DNA of 64,000 nucleotides from Aestuariispira insulae (lineage in GTDB: Bacteria; Pseudomonadota; Alphaproteobacteria; UBA8366; Aestuariispiraceae). Below are positions 8,846 to 17,829 of this stretch, piece by piece; position 1 is the first letter of the stretch; each line of letters starts with the position of its first letter. The stretch spans positions 124,001-188,000 of the forward strand of contig NZ_QRDW01000001.1 in the NCBI RefSeq assembly GCF_003385955.1, read 5' to 3'. The position numbers were made by a program, and so were the translations under genes. The notes below the pieces were generated by a model. It did not search any database. It saw only the letters and a program-made list of their open reading frames with translations, and was not told the origin of the DNA.

Positions 8846-9624
8846 CGCCCCTTCCAGACCGGATCCCGTTTCTCGGCAAAAGCCTTTGGCCCTTCTTCCG
8901 CGTCCTCGCTGGTCAGCATCTGCTTATACAAGGGGGCCTTGCCGTCACGCATATAGGCAAAGCCCTCATCGGTGCCGAGCCCTTCGGTCCCGCGCAGCAA
9001 TTGCTTGATCGAACCGATGGCCAGCGGGGCCGCCTGGATAATCTCATTGGCCGTTTCACGGGCCTTTTCCATCAATTGATCCAGCGGGACTACCGCATTG
9101 ATCAGGCCCCAGTTGGCCGCTTCTTCGGCGCTCATCCGCCGTCCCGTGAACAGCATCTCGCGGGCAATGGCGCGCGGCAACATTTTGGGCAAGCGAATGG
9201 TGCCCGCATCCGGGATCACGCCAACAAAGATTTCGGGCAGGAAAAACTGCGCATGTTCGGCGGCCACCACCAGGTCAGCGGCCAGCGCCAGTTCGAACCC
9301 GCCGCCGCAGGCGATGCCGTTCACCGCCACAATCACCGGCTTGTTCAATTCCGGCAATTCGGTGAAGCCACCGAAACCGCCCTCACCGTAATCCGCCTCA
9401 TAATCCTCACCATCCGCGGCGGCATTCAGATCCCAGCCGGCAGAGAAGAACTTTTCCCCGCCCCCGCTCAGGATCGCCACCCGCATTTCCGGATCATCGC
9501 GAAATTCGGCAAAAACCCTGCTCATCTCACGGCTGGTTTCCGCATCGATGGCATTGGCCTTGGGCCGATCCAGAGTGATTTCCAAAATGCCGCCATTGCG
9601 GACAACTTTTACTGCTTCAGACAT
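8842..9624 (-). CDS. caiD: crotonobetainyl-CoA hydratase (carnitinyl-CoA dehydratase), CaiD-like
   Basis: Crotonase-fold enzyme interconverting crotonobetainyl-CoA and L-carnitinyl-CoA. It closely follows remembered E. coli CaiD: 260 residues, [19 protein letters not shown] at the start, KFFSAGWDL near 58-66, Glu111 in GGGFELA and Glu131 in LPEIF as the catalytic pair, and an identical [13 protein letters not shown]-terminus. It is the last gene of a minus-strand operon with an acyl-CoA ligase, an acyl-CoA dehydrogenase, carnitine dehydrogenase and the dehydrocarnitine cleavage enzyme, which supports a carnitine role. The stop codon overlaps that of the ankyrin gene, so there is no room for its own terminator. 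Confidence 0.9.
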   Translation of the reverse strand: MSEAVKVVRNGGILEITLDRPKANAIDAETSREMSRVFAEFRDDPEMRVAILSGGGEKFFSAGWDLNAAADGEDYEADYGEGGFGGFTELPELNKPVIVAVNGIACGGGFELALAADLVVAAEHAQFFLPEIFVGVIPDAGTIRLPKMLPRAIAREMLFTGRRMSAEEAANWGLINAVVPLDQLMEKARETANEIIQAAPLAIGSIKQLLRGTEGLGTDEGFAYMRDGKAPLYKQMLTSEDAEEGPKAFAEKRDPVWKGR

Positions 9625-9639
9625 GGGTTTCCCCCTTTC

Positions 9640-11700
9640 CTATTCCGCAATCCTGATGAGCGCATCGGCCGCGACCGCCCCCTTGCCCGCCTCACAAACC
9701 ATCAGCGGGTTAATATCCAATTCCTGGAGCGTCTCTTTGTTTGCCTCTGCAAAGGCGGCAACCGCCATCACGGAATCAATGACCGCTTCCAAATCACCCG
9801 CCGGTTTGCCGCGATAACCTTCCAGCAGCTTGTAGCTTTTCAGCCCTTGCAATGCATTCCTGACCGTCTCGCGATCGGTCGGCAGCAACAAGGTGGCGCT
9901 GTCTTGCAACAATTCCACCAGGATGCCGCCCGCTCCCAGCACCAGGGTCGGGCCAAACTGGTCATCCCGGCTGATACCGACGATCAGTTCCGCGACAAAG
10001 CCCGGCACCATCTTTTCAACCATGAATTTGTCGGACAGACCCGCCATGTCCGTCACTGCCGCATCCACCGCATTACCATCGGTGAGGTTCAGTTTCACAG
10101 CCCCCATTTCGGTTTTATGTGCCAGATGGGAACCAACGGCCTTTACCACTACCGGATAGCCTAGGGCCTCCGCAGCGGCTACAGCCTCGGTTGCGGAGGT
10201 GACCAACGCACCTTCCGGAACCGAAAGACCATGGGACAAAAGACTGCGCTTGGAGCGCCATTCGTCAATAATCCGGCCTTCCGCGCCTTCACCTGTGGTC
10301 GTGGCGATCGGATTAGGGACTGGCCGGTCGAAGGCCTTGCCGATTTCATGGGCATGACCCAGCGCCCCCAGGCATCGATCCAGGCCGATCATCGGCGCAA
10401 CTCCCTGATCCACGCAGGCTTTGATCGCGTGATCTGGCAGGCATTCCGCCATGGAAGCAACCACAATCCCTTTAAAACCGGTTTTCTTCGAAGCCCTGGC
10501 CAGCGCATTCATCGCCGCATCCCAGGCCTCCGGGTTGGCGCCATCATAATTGGGCCAGTCCAGCAGCAGCATGGTCGCATCATATTCACCGCCTTTTATC
10601 ATGGCGGCGAATGTGGCTTCCAGCTGATCCGGTTTGCCCCAGATGAATGTGTGGTAATCCAGCGGATTGGCCACATGAACATAATCGCTTAGCGTCGCCT
10701 GAACATCCGCAACATGATCGTTGCCCATGGCCGGAAAACACACCTGATGACGTTCGATCAGATCCGCCATCATGCCTGCCTCGCCGCCGGAACAGCTCAT
10801 GCTGGCCACCCGGTTGCCGCTCAAAGGTCCAATCACAGAAACCAGCTTCAGGGTCTCCAGGAATTCCGGCACCGTATCCACCCGGGCAATGCCGACCCGG
10901 CGAAATAATGCATCAAACAGCGCATCCGACCCCGTCAGTGAGCTTGTATGGCTCATGGCAATCTTGGCAGCGGCTTCCGACCGGCCGCTTTTCAAGGCAA
11001 TGATCGGAATCTTTTTCTCCAGCGCCCGTCGGGACACCCGGTCGAATTCGCCCACATCGGATATGCCCTCAATATGAAGGCCGATGGCCGTCACCCGGTC
11101 ATCATCCAGCAGGGCATCCATCACATCAGCAATCGAAACGGCCGCTTGGTTGCCCATGGTGAACATGAATGCCAGCGGCAGGCCACGCTGCTGCATGGTC
11201 ATGTTCAGGCCGATATTGCCGCTCTGGGTGATGATCGCCACGCCCTTTTCCACCGCCTTGCAACCATGCTGATCCGGCCAGAGGACCGCCCGATCAATGC
11301 AGTTCAGCATGCCGTAACAATTCGGGCCGATTATCGGCATATTGCCCGCCGCCTCAACCAGGATCTTCTGGCGTGCCGCGCCTTCTTCGCCTACTTCCGA
11401 AAAGCCGGAGGCATAAAGGACCGCGCCGCCACAGCCGACCCGGTCCAGATCGCCGACAATCTTGATGGCGGCGTCCGCATTGACGGCCACATAGGCGGCA
11501 TCCGGCACGCCCGGCAACTCATCAACCGAGCGATAACATTTCAGTCCCTCGATCTCATCGCGTTTTGGATGAACAGCCCAAATCTCACCCTGGAAACCAA
11601 ACTTGCGACTTTCCCGGATGGCATGATCCGCGCCCACGCTGCCAAAAACCACGATGGATTTCGGCGACAGCAGACGGGCAAAACGATCTTTGTTGATCAC
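9640..11700 (-). CDS. ADP-forming (ATP-grasp) acyl-CoA synthetase, probable carnitine/crotonobetaine-CoA ligase
   Basis: A 686-residue fused acyl-CoA synthetase of the acetate-CoA ligase (ADP-forming) superfamily. In order it has a Rossmann CoA-binding domain (about 1-130, PIIGPNCYGMLN near its end), a central succinyl-CoA-ligase-like domain with MSHTSSLTG and SCSGGEAGM motifs, and a C-terminal ATP-grasp domain (about 480-686) with YPVVVKAVG. Its place between caiD and the acyl-CoA dehydrogenase makes activation of carnitine, crotonobetaine or gamma-butyrobetaine the likely job, replacing the AMP-forming CaiC and transferase CaiB of enteric bacteria. The substrate is inferred from context only. 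It lies 15 bp upstream of caiD and is surely cotranscribed. Confidence 0.85.
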   Translation of the reverse strand: MINKDRFARLLSPKSIVVFGSVGADHAIRESRKFGFQGEIWAVHPKRDEIEGLKCYRSVDELPGVPDAAYVAVNADAAIKIVGDLDRVGCGGAVLYASGFSEVGEEGAARQKILVEAAGNMPIIGPNCYGMLNCIDRAVLWPDQHGCKAVEKGVAIITQSGNIGLNMTMQQRGLPLAFMFTMGNQAAVSIADVMDALLDDDRVTAIGLHIEGISDVGEFDRVSRRALEKKIPIIALKSGRSEAAAKIAMSHTSSLTGSDALFDALFRRVGIARVDTVPEFLETLKLVSVIGPLSGNRVASMSCSGGEAGMMADLIERHQVCFPAMGNDHVADVQATLSDYVHVANPLDYHTFIWGKPDQLEATFAAMIKGGEYDATMLLLDWPNYDGANPEAWDAAMNALARASKKTGFKGIVVASMAECLPDHAIKACVDQGVAPMIGLDRCLGALGHAHEIGKAFDRPVPNPIATTTGEGAEGRIIDEWRSKRSLLSHGLSVPEGALVTSATEAVAAAEALGYPVVVKAVGSHLAHKTEMGAVKLNLTDGNAVDAAVTDMAGLSDKFMVEKMVPGFVAELIVGISRDDQFGPTLVLGAGGILVELLQDSATLLLPTDRETVRNALQGLKSYKLLEGYRGKPAGDLEAVIDSVMAVAAFAEANKETLQELDINPLMVCEAGKGAVAADALIRIAE

Positions 11701-11780
11701 GGTCCACTCCCTGAACCAATTATTGTTACGTCAAACTGGACAGCCCCGGCCTGATAGGAAACCGGGGCTGTCTCTCTCAC

Positions 11781-12941
11781 TTACTGCTCGTAGGGACGCA
11801 GCATAGCGCGTGAGATGATGTGGCGCTGGATCTCCGATGTGCCGTCCCAGATCCGCTCGACCCTGTGGTCGCGCCAAATCCGTTCCAGCGGAAGTTCGTC
11901 CATCAGCCCCATGCCGCCCAGGATCTGGATCGCCTCGTCAGAGACCATCTGCAGCATCTCGGTGGCTTTCAATTTGGCCATGGCGGCATCCGTATCCGTC
12001 ATACCACCATTATCGTCCTTCCAGGCCGCATACAGGGTCAGCAGCTCAGCCGCCTTTAATTCCAGAGCCATATCGGCCAGTTTAAAGGAAACGCCCTGGT
12101 TCTTGCCGATAGGCTTGCCGAACTGTTTACGGGTCGCCGCCCATTCAGTGGCGATCTCCAACGCGCGTTCGGCACGCCCCAGGCACATGGCGGCAACGGA
12201 CAGGCGGGTCGCGCCCAACCATTCATTGGCTACATCAAAGCCCCGATGCTCTTCTCCCAGGATCTGGCTTTCATGGACCCGGCAATTGTCGAAATTGAGG
12301 ATACAGTTGTGATAGCCGCGGTGCGAAACAGAATGATAGCCTTGTTCCACGGTGAAACCGGGCGTGCCCATATCCACCAGGAAGGTGGTGATCTTCTTCT
12401 TCGGCCCCCTGGGTGTGTCTTCCACCCCGGTTGCCGCAAACAGGATCACATAGTCAGCCACATCCGCATGGCTGATGAAATGTTTGGTGCCGTTGATAAC
12501 GAAATGGTCCCCGTCCCGCTCGGCCCGGCATTCCATCGAACGCACATCCGAACCCGCATTGGGTTCGGTCAGCGCCAGGCAGTCGATCTTTTCACCCCGG
12601 ATGGTTGGCAAAAGGTAATTATCCACCTGCTCCCCCTTACAGGCCTGCAGGATGTTCGAGGGCCTGGCCACGATATATTGGAGACCGAAATTGGCTCGTC
12701 CCAGTTCCTTTTCCAGTAGGGTCAGCGAAACTGTATCCAAACCGCCGCCGCCCAGCTCTTCGGGCATGTTGGCGGCATAAAACCCCATCTCCAGGGCTTT
12801 CTGCTTGATCGATTCGTAGAGTTCCGGCCGGATCTGGTCGGTCTTTTCCACTTCATCCTCAAAGGGATAGAGCTCCTGCTCAACGAAAGCACGGGCACTT
12901 TCGATGATCATGTTATGCTCTTCGGTGAGTGCGAAATCCAT
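11781..12941 (-). CDS. acyl-CoA dehydrogenase, CaiA-like (gamma-butyrobetainyl/crotonobetainyl-CoA)
   Basis: FAD-dependent acyl-CoA dehydrogenase of 386 residues with all three domains. It has LTEPNAGSDV near residue 130 for flavin contact, the RKQFGKPIG stretch, and a C-terminal IWDGTSEIQ. In most family members the residue before GT is the catalytic Glu; here it is Asp. The start (12941) has GGGAGG seven bases upstream; the longer frame from 13013 overlaps the next gene. Operon context suggests oxidation of gamma-butyrobetainyl-CoA to crotonobetainyl-CoA, or the reverse reduction as with CaiA. Electron transfer would need ETF, which is not in this window. Confidence 0.85.
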   Translation of the reverse strand: MDFALTEEHNMIIESARAFVEQELYPFEDEVEKTDQIRPELYESIKQKALEMGFYAANMPEELGGGGLDTVSLTLLEKELGRANFGLQYIVARPSNILQACKGEQVDNYLLPTIRGEKIDCLALTEPNAGSDVRSMECRAERDGDHFVINGTKHFISHADVADYVILFAATGVEDTPRGPKKKITTFLVDMGTPGFTVEQGYHSVSHRGYHNCILNFDNCRVHESQILGEEHRGFDVANEWLGATRLSVAAMCLGRAERALEIATEWAATRKQFGKPIGKNQGVSFKLADMALELKAAELLTLYAAWKDDNGGMTDTDAAMAKLKATEMLQMVSDEAIQILGGMGLMDELPLERIWRDHRVERIWDGTSEIQRHIISRAMLRPYEQ

Positions 12942-12954
12942 TATTTCCCCTCCC

Positions 12955-14445
12955 TTATTTTTTCTTGATGGCCATCTGGCGGCCAACCTGTTCCGGCACA
13001 TCCAAACCAGCATGCGCCGCCATCACCGCCTGCAGGGCCTCATAGACATCTTCACGGATCGGGCAGGCCTTGGCGGCATTCATATCCACATGCAGCAGCA
13101 TCTGTTCTGTGGTCGCCAGCAGCTCGCCGGTCTGCGCGTGATACATGGCATGGAAGAAATGCATTCGCTTCTCATCCAGGCCCAGCAGTTGGGTGGTGAA
13201 TTTCAGCGGATCGCCGGTGCTGCATTCCTGGAAATAGTTAATATGGGTCTCAACCGTGTAGAAGCTAAGCCCGCTGGCCCGGTAGGCCTCATCATCGCCG
13301 ATGAAGCGGAACAGCGCATCCGTTGCCCAGCCAAAAGCGATCAAATAGGCCGCCTCGGTCATGTGGCTGTTATAATCCACCCAATCAGGGCGCACGGAAC
13401 AGCGATACAGCTCCATCGGGGCTGCCGGTATATCCATGCCTTTTTCAAAGCGGGTGAAAGACTGCACGGAATTGATCTGATTGACCTCATCCTCATGCAG
13501 CAGACGGCCGGCCCCTTCCTTGAAGGTTTTCAGCGCGTTCATGATCGCGATCAGGCAATCGTCCCGCATCCGCTCCAGTTCCTTGACCGACGTACCTTCG
13601 GTCTGGGCCTTGGTGCCTTCCACCATATTATCGATCAGCTGATCGGTCAGTTCCGGCGCTTCCAGCTTGGTCCAGGGCAGTTTTAGGGCCGGGCCGAACT
13701 GTTCGAGCATATGGCGCATACCGGCGTCACCACCCGCCAGATGGAAGGTTTTGTTGACCCCCATGAAGGCCCAGCGGAGACCCGGGCCATAGACGATGGC
13801 GTCATCCAGCTCGCCGGTGGTGGCGATGCCATCATTCACCAGATGCAGGTTTTCACGCCACAGCGCTTCCTGCAGGCGGTCGGACAGGAACCCTTCGATC
13901 TCGTTCCGCACATGCAGCGGATACATGCCGATGGATTTGTAGAAGTCACTAGCCAGTTCTACATATTTCGGGTCGGTCTTCTCGCCCGCCATCACTTCCA
14001 CCAGCGGCAGCAAGTAGACCGGGTTGAAGGGATGACCGACCAGCACTCGTTCCGGGGTCGCGCAGTCCGCCTGGAAATCAGTCGGGAGCAGGCCGGAGGT
14101 AGAGGATGCGATCATTACACCGGGACGTGCGGCCGCATCCAACCGGGCATGAATACTCTTCTTCAGATCCAGCCGCTCGGGCGCAGATTCCTGGATGAAA
14201 TCCGCGGATGAGGCCATTTCCTCCAGGCTGGCGGCAAAGCGCAGGCGATCCTGGCTGGCACCTTCATGCAGGCCCATTTTGATGAGCGCAGGCCAGGCAT
14301 TGGCCACAGCCGCACGCAGTTTTTCCTCCGCATCCGGGGCCGGGTCCCAGGCCACCACATCCAGGCCGCGAGCAAGCGCACGCGCCGCCCATCCGGCGCC
14401 GATCACACCGGTGCCGATAATACCGAAAGTCTTGATGTCAGACAT
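12955..14445 (-). CDS. lcdH: L-carnitine dehydrogenase fused to a thioesterase
   Basis: Oxidises L-carnitine to 3-dehydrocarnitine with NAD and carries a hotdog thioesterase that can hydrolyse betainyl-CoA. Residues 1-320 are a 3-hydroxyacyl-CoA dehydrogenase-like unit with the dinucleotide loop GTGVIGAGWA near residue 11 and GHPFNPVYLLPLVEV near 137. Residues about 345-480 are the 4HBT fold with the DYNSHM catalytic motif. The 496-residue fusion matches the bifunctional carnitine dehydrogenases of rhizobia, whereas Pseudomonas has separate cdhA and cdhB. It sits between the acyl-CoA dehydrogenase (13 bp) and the cleavage enzyme (50 bp). Confidence 0.92.
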   Translation of the reverse strand: MSDIKTFGIIGTGVIGAGWAARALARGLDVVAWDPAPDAEEKLRAAVANAWPALIKMGLHEGASQDRLRFAASLEEMASSADFIQESAPERLDLKKSIHARLDAAARPGVMIASSTSGLLPTDFQADCATPERVLVGHPFNPVYLLPLVEVMAGEKTDPKYVELASDFYKSIGMYPLHVRNEIEGFLSDRLQEALWRENLHLVNDGIATTGELDDAIVYGPGLRWAFMGVNKTFHLAGGDAGMRHMLEQFGPALKLPWTKLEAPELTDQLIDNMVEGTKAQTEGTSVKELERMRDDCLIAIMNALKTFKEGAGRLLHEDEVNQINSVQSFTRFEKGMDIPAAPMELYRCSVRPDWVDYNSHMTEAAYLIAFGWATDALFRFIGDDEAYRASGLSFYTVETHINYFQECSTGDPLKFTTQLLGLDEKRMHFFHAMYHAQTGELLATTEQMLLHVDMNAAKACPIREDVYEALQAVMAAHAGLDVPEQVGRQMAIKKK

Positions 14446-14495
14446 TTCTTAAATCCGTATTCAATTGTGTTTTCAAAAACTTACCTTGCCCGGTC

Positions 14496-15389
14496 TTAGC
14501 CGCGCTTGGTCAGCTGCCATTTCTCACGACAGCGTTCCGGGGTCATGATCTTGGCCCCCATGCGCTCCAGGATTTCCCGCGCCCGTTCCACCAGGGACCC
14601 GTTGGAGGCATAAACGCCTTTTTCCAGATACAGGTTGTCTTCCAGTCCAACGCGGCAGTTCCCGCCAAGCAAAGCCGCCTGGGCAACGAATGGCAGCTGC
14701 ATGCGGCCAATGGCAAAGGCGGACCAGTTGGCCCCGGCCGGCACCTGATTGACCATGGCCATCAAGGTCGCGACATCCGCTGGCGCGCCATAGGGAATGC
14801 CGGTGCAGAGCTGGAACAGCGGCGGGCTGTCCAGCAGGCCTTCCTGATTGACCACATTGGCAAACCAAAGGTTGCCGGTATCAAAAATTTCCAGTTCCGG
14901 CTTCACGCCCAGTTCCTGGATCCGTTTCAGCCCGGTGCGCATCATGTCGGGGGTGGAGACATAGATGCTGTTGCCGTCGCCAAAATTGAGCGAACCGCAA
15001 TCGACGGTGCAAATCTCAGGCAGCAGTTCCTCGATATGGGCCAGACGCTCCAGCGGGCCAACCAAGTCGGTGCCGTCCTGGCCAAATTCCATCGGGTTTT
15101 CACCAGGCCCGATTTCCAGATCCCCGCCCATGCCGGCGGTCAGGTTGATGATGACATCGGTGTCGGCTTCGCGGATGCGCTCCACCACTTCCCGATAAAG
15201 GGCCACATCCCGACTGCCTTTGCCGGTTTCCGGATCGCGGACATGGCAATGGGCAACAGTCGCCCCTGCCTTGGCGGCCTCGATGGCGGCCTCTGCAATC
15301 TGTTTCGGGGTGACGGGAATCGCCGGATGTTTGTCGACGGTATCGCCCGCCCCGGTGACTGCACAGGTGATTGCAACTTCAAAATTCAT
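14496..15389 (-). CDS. cdhC: 3-dehydrocarnitine:acetyl-CoA trimethylamine-acetyltransferase (BKACE family)
   Basis: Beta-keto acid cleavage enzyme. In carnitine catabolism it converts 3-dehydrocarnitine and acetyl-CoA to betainyl-CoA and acetoacetate. Zinc ligands are visible: His47 and His49 in AHCHVRD and Glu250 in VGLEDN. The 297-residue TIM-barrel length is standard. Family members act on many beta-keto acids, but neighbouring carnitine dehydrogenase and a CdhR-like regulator point to dehydrocarnitine. As the first gene of the minus-strand operon it is preceded by GGAGAG and the divergent control region. The product feeds glycine betaine formation through the fused thioesterase. Confidence 0.92.
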   Translation of the reverse strand: MNFEVAITCAVTGAGDTVDKHPAIPVTPKQIAEAAIEAAKAGATVAHCHVRDPETGKGSRDVALYREVVERIREADTDVIINLTAGMGGDLEIGPGENPMEFGQDGTDLVGPLERLAHIEELLPEICTVDCGSLNFGDGNSIYVSTPDMMRTGLKRIQELGVKPELEIFDTGNLWFANVVNQEGLLDSPPLFQLCTGIPYGAPADVATLMAMVNQVPAGANWSAFAIGRMQLPFVAQAALLGGNCRVGLEDNLYLEKGVYASNGSLVERAREILERMGAKIMTPERCREKWQLTKRG

Positions 15390-15550
15390 AACCGCTCTCC
15401 TTATCCAAAGAACTTTCTTTGCGCTCGCTTATTTCATGGATGCGAACTTGATTGTTTCGCTGTCTCCGACTCTAAGCGCCGTTGAATTTTCAATTTGACC
15501 GATTTCGACTTCCCCTTGATATTTTCCGCCGTTCTGGATCAGGATGAATA

Positions 15551-16516
15551 ATGATGTTTGGTGACAAACCCACCACCGGGCCGCAGCATCTTTCGTTTTT
15601 GCTGCTGCACCGTTTTTCGCTGATGGCCTTTGCTTCGGCCTCCGAACCCTTGCGGATCGCCAATTGGCTCGCCGGGGAAACGCTCTATGAATGGGAGCTA
15701 TTATCGGCAGACGGCCAGCCGGTGATGGCCAGCAATGGCATGCAGGCCGTCACCGACCGTTCCATTGATGAGGTTGAAAAGACATCCATCATCCATGTCT
15801 GCACTAGTTTCGCGCCCGAAGATGTGGCCACCAAGCCGGTCTTGAGCTGGTTGAGGAAGCAGGCCTCCCACGGTGCGGTCATCGGCGCCATGGATACAGG
15901 CAGCCACATTTTGGCCTGTGCGGGCCTGCTGGATGGGTACAGTGCCACAATCCACTGGATGCATCAGGAAAGCTTTTCCGAATCATTCCCCCATGTGAAT
16001 TTGGTACCGGATCTCTTCGTCATTGACCGGGACCGGGTAACATCATCCGGCGGTACTTCAAGCATGGACGTGACATTGCAGCTGATCCGGGCGCAACATG
16101 GCAAGGATCTAGCGGTGGCCGTCGCCGATACCTTTGTCCATAACCGTATCCGCGAGGGCGATGCACCGCAGCGGATGAATCTCAGTCAGCGCCTGGCCAC
16201 CAATAACCGCTATGTGGTCAAAGCAGTGGAACTGATGGAAAGCCATCTGGAGGACCCGCTTCGCACCAGTGACATATCCTCCATGCTTAATATCTCCCTG
16301 CGCGAACTGGAACGGGCTTTTCAGAAATCCCTCAAATCCACGCCGGGCGGTTACTACCGTCGGCTACGCCTGGAGCGGGCAAGGTCCCTGCTCCAGCAGA
16401 CAGAAATGTCGGTGTTGGAAGTGGCGATCAGCTGCGGTTTCACATCTTCGGCCCATTTTTCCAGATGCTACCGCGAGCGCTACGGCCATCCGCCCAGCAT
16501 TGATAGAAGGATCTGA
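15551..16516 (+). CDS. cdhR: GlxA-family AraC regulator, CdhR-like activator of carnitine genes
   Basis: Transcription regulator with an N-terminal DJ-1/PfpI-like sensing domain (about residues 10-185) lacking an obvious protease triad, and a C-terminal AraC double helix-turn-helix (about 215-315). Typical motifs are LEDPLRTSDIS at the first helix-turn-helix and VLEVAISCGFTSSAHFSRCYRERYG at the second, given here as one signature region (residues 280-305). At 321 residues it matches CdhR and GbdR. It is divergent from cdhC across 161 bp, the usual arrangement for an activator that senses carnitine. The inducer assignment is by analogy with Pseudomonas. Confidence 0.88.
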   Translation: MMFGDKPTTGPQHLSFLLLHRFSLMAFASASEPLRIANWLAGETLYEWELLSADGQPVMASNGMQAVTDRSIDEVEKTSIIHVCTSFAPEDVATKPVLSWLRKQASHGAVIGAMDTGSHILACAGLLDGYSATIHWMHQESFSESFPHVNLVPDLFVIDRDRVTSSGGTSSMDVTLQLIRAQHGKDLAVAVADTFVHNRIREGDAPQRMNLSQRLATNNRYVVKAVELMESHLEDPLRTSDISSMLNISLRELERAFQKSLKSTPGGYYRRLRLERARSLLQQTEMSVLEVAISCGFTSSAHFSRCYRERYGHPPSIDRRI

Positions 16517-16533
16517 GAAACTCGGATCCCGCC

Positions 16534-16938
16534 TCAAAAGCGGCTATAGGCCCAGAACCAGATCAACGCGCCTTTGACCGTAAAGATGATCATAGTGATA
16601 AAGAAACTCTCATGTCCGGGGGTGAAATAGGTTCCAGTTAGATAGACGCCAAACCCCAGGGCCAGAAACCCCACAACGATCAAAGAAAGAATGAGGGCCA
16701 GCAACGGCTGCTTTCCCGCGCCATCCCGCAACAGCATATGATCCGCCAGACTGCCGAGCGAAACAAAAAGAAATAAAAAGGCCAGCGAACCCGCCTGATG
16801 GGCCAGCGCCCAGTCCACAACCGGTGCGACATTGGTTTCAAATAGGAACTGTAATCCTGGGCTTGCAATCAGCCATCCCCCCGCGCCCCAGAAGACAGCG
16901 GAAGGCAGGAATGCACAAAGAAATTCCCCCTTGCTCAT
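16534..16938 (-). CDS. small integral membrane protein, unknown function
   Basis: A 134-residue protein with four predicted membrane helices (roughly 5-25, 40-60, 73-97 and 105-130), the last rich in Phe and Trp (IWFWAYSRF end). I do not recognise a family. The second Met of the frame is taken as start, since the first eight residues of the longer frame are not followed by a better ribosome site. It lies tail to tail with cdhR, only 17 bp apart, so it probably shares nothing functional with the carnitine genes. Confidence 0.65.
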   Translation of the reverse strand: MSKGEFLCAFLPSAVFWGAGGWLIASPGLQFLFETNVAPVVDWALAHQAGSLAFLFLFVSLGSLADHMLLRDGAGKQPLLALILSLIVVGFLALGFGVYLTGTYFTPGHESFFITMIIFTVKGALIWFWAYSRF

Positions 16939-16960
16939 GCTCCTATCATACCAGAAAAGC

Positions 16961-16993
16961 AAAAGGCCCGCCGGAACTTTCGGCGGGCCTTCA
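16961..16993 (-). terminator. rho-independent terminator of the cytochrome c gene
   Basis: An 11-bp stem (16963-16973 with 16981-16991) lies just past the cytochrome stop codon. On the minus strand it is followed by a T-rich run. Confidence 0.8.
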
Positions 16994-17019
16994 AAATGTT
17001 CTTCAAGCTAAAGCGATGC

Positions 17020-17403
17020 TTATTTGGTCGCTTCCTTGAGATAGGCAATCACATTGGCGCGATCATCTTCTTTTTTGAGCTTCAGAACCATTTTGGTCTT
17101 TTTGATGAATTTCTTCGGATTGGCCAGCCATTTATCCAGGCTTTCATCATCCCAGTTGAAATCCGCTTCGGCCAGGCCGTCGGTATATTTGTAACCATCA
17201 GCCTTGCCCGCCGGACGGGTAAACATGCCGTGCAGGTTCGGACCGGTTTTATGTTTGTCGCCCGCTTCCAGGGTGTGGCAGGCCTTACATTTTTTAAAGA
17301 CCTTTTCGCCTTTGGCGGCATCACCTGCCGCCTGGGCACCGGAAATGCCAGCTGTCAAAGCCAGGGCTGCACCCGCGAGAAGCATTACTGTCTTGTTCTT
17401 CAT
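17020..17403 (-). CDS. class I c-type cytochrome, periplasmic
   Basis: Small monohaem cytochrome of the c2/c550 type carrying electrons in the periplasm. A Sec signal peptide covers residues 1-25 (AQA cleavage). The haem site CKACH is at 39-43, and the likely axial Met105 lies in KTKMVLKL. The helix typical of the C-terminus ([14 protein letters not shown]) is intact. The very lysine-rich surface suggests docking to an oxidase or bc1 complex. At 127 residues it is normal for the family. It is transcribed alone and ends at a strong terminator. Confidence 0.93.
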   Translation of the reverse strand: MKNKTVMLLAGAALALTAGISGAQAAGDAAKGEKVFKKCKACHTLEAGDKHKTGPNLHGMFTRPAGKADGYKYTDGLAEADFNWDDESLDKWLANPKKFIKKTKMVLKLKKEDDRANVIAYLKEATK

Positions 17404-17829
17404 ATGGAGAAACTCCCAACGTCTTTTGTCAAAAAACCAGTTCGTTTTGCGGCATCCCTAGCGGACAGCCTTTTGTTCTTTAGCTTAAGAAGAGATTGTG
17501 GAGAAAATGTGATTTCCCCGTATCTTCAGCCAAGTGGGACAATAGCGCAGATCAGATTTTGTGCAAATACCCGGCTGTATTTTTTGCCAAGCTTGCTTGA
17601 TAGCCACGTTTCCCCGTCAGGCGAAAATCGGGAGAAACACTGTGCCTTCATACCCTTGCACCCATATTTGGTGCGTCAATAGGTCCCGAATATACCGTCC
17701 AATTTAATCGCGGAAAGACAAATTTCGCGGGCATATCACCGATTGATTCCGATCGAGGAAACACACCCGTCACAGGATTAGGATAAGGTAGGAATATGAT
17801 TAGCAATTCATCAGAAGGAGGTCATAGCC
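17404..17829. other. 426-bp intergenic region without a supported gene
   Basis: Divergent region between the cytochrome c gene and a small membrane-protein gene. Open frames here are antisense extensions without ribosome sites. The only clear signal is the strong GAAGGAGGT ribosome-binding site at 17814-17822. I see no RNA gene or repeat. Confidence 0.5.

Noticed and set aside
8806-10164. Plus-strand open frame of 452 codons
   Set aside because: It is entirely antisense to caiD and the ATP-grasp synthetase, is low-complexity in its amino acids (Gln, His and Arg rich), and has no ribosome site.
15390-15550. Short inverted repeat TTGAA-TT-TTCAA between cdhC and cdhR as a CdhR operator
   Set aside because: Five-base AT-rich arms are too short to separate from chance, and the regulator's known sites are not remembered well enough to match.
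16996-17682. Plus-strand frame across the cytochrome c gene
   Set aside because: It covers the cytochrome in antisense; the haem motif and signal peptide fix the minus strand as coding.
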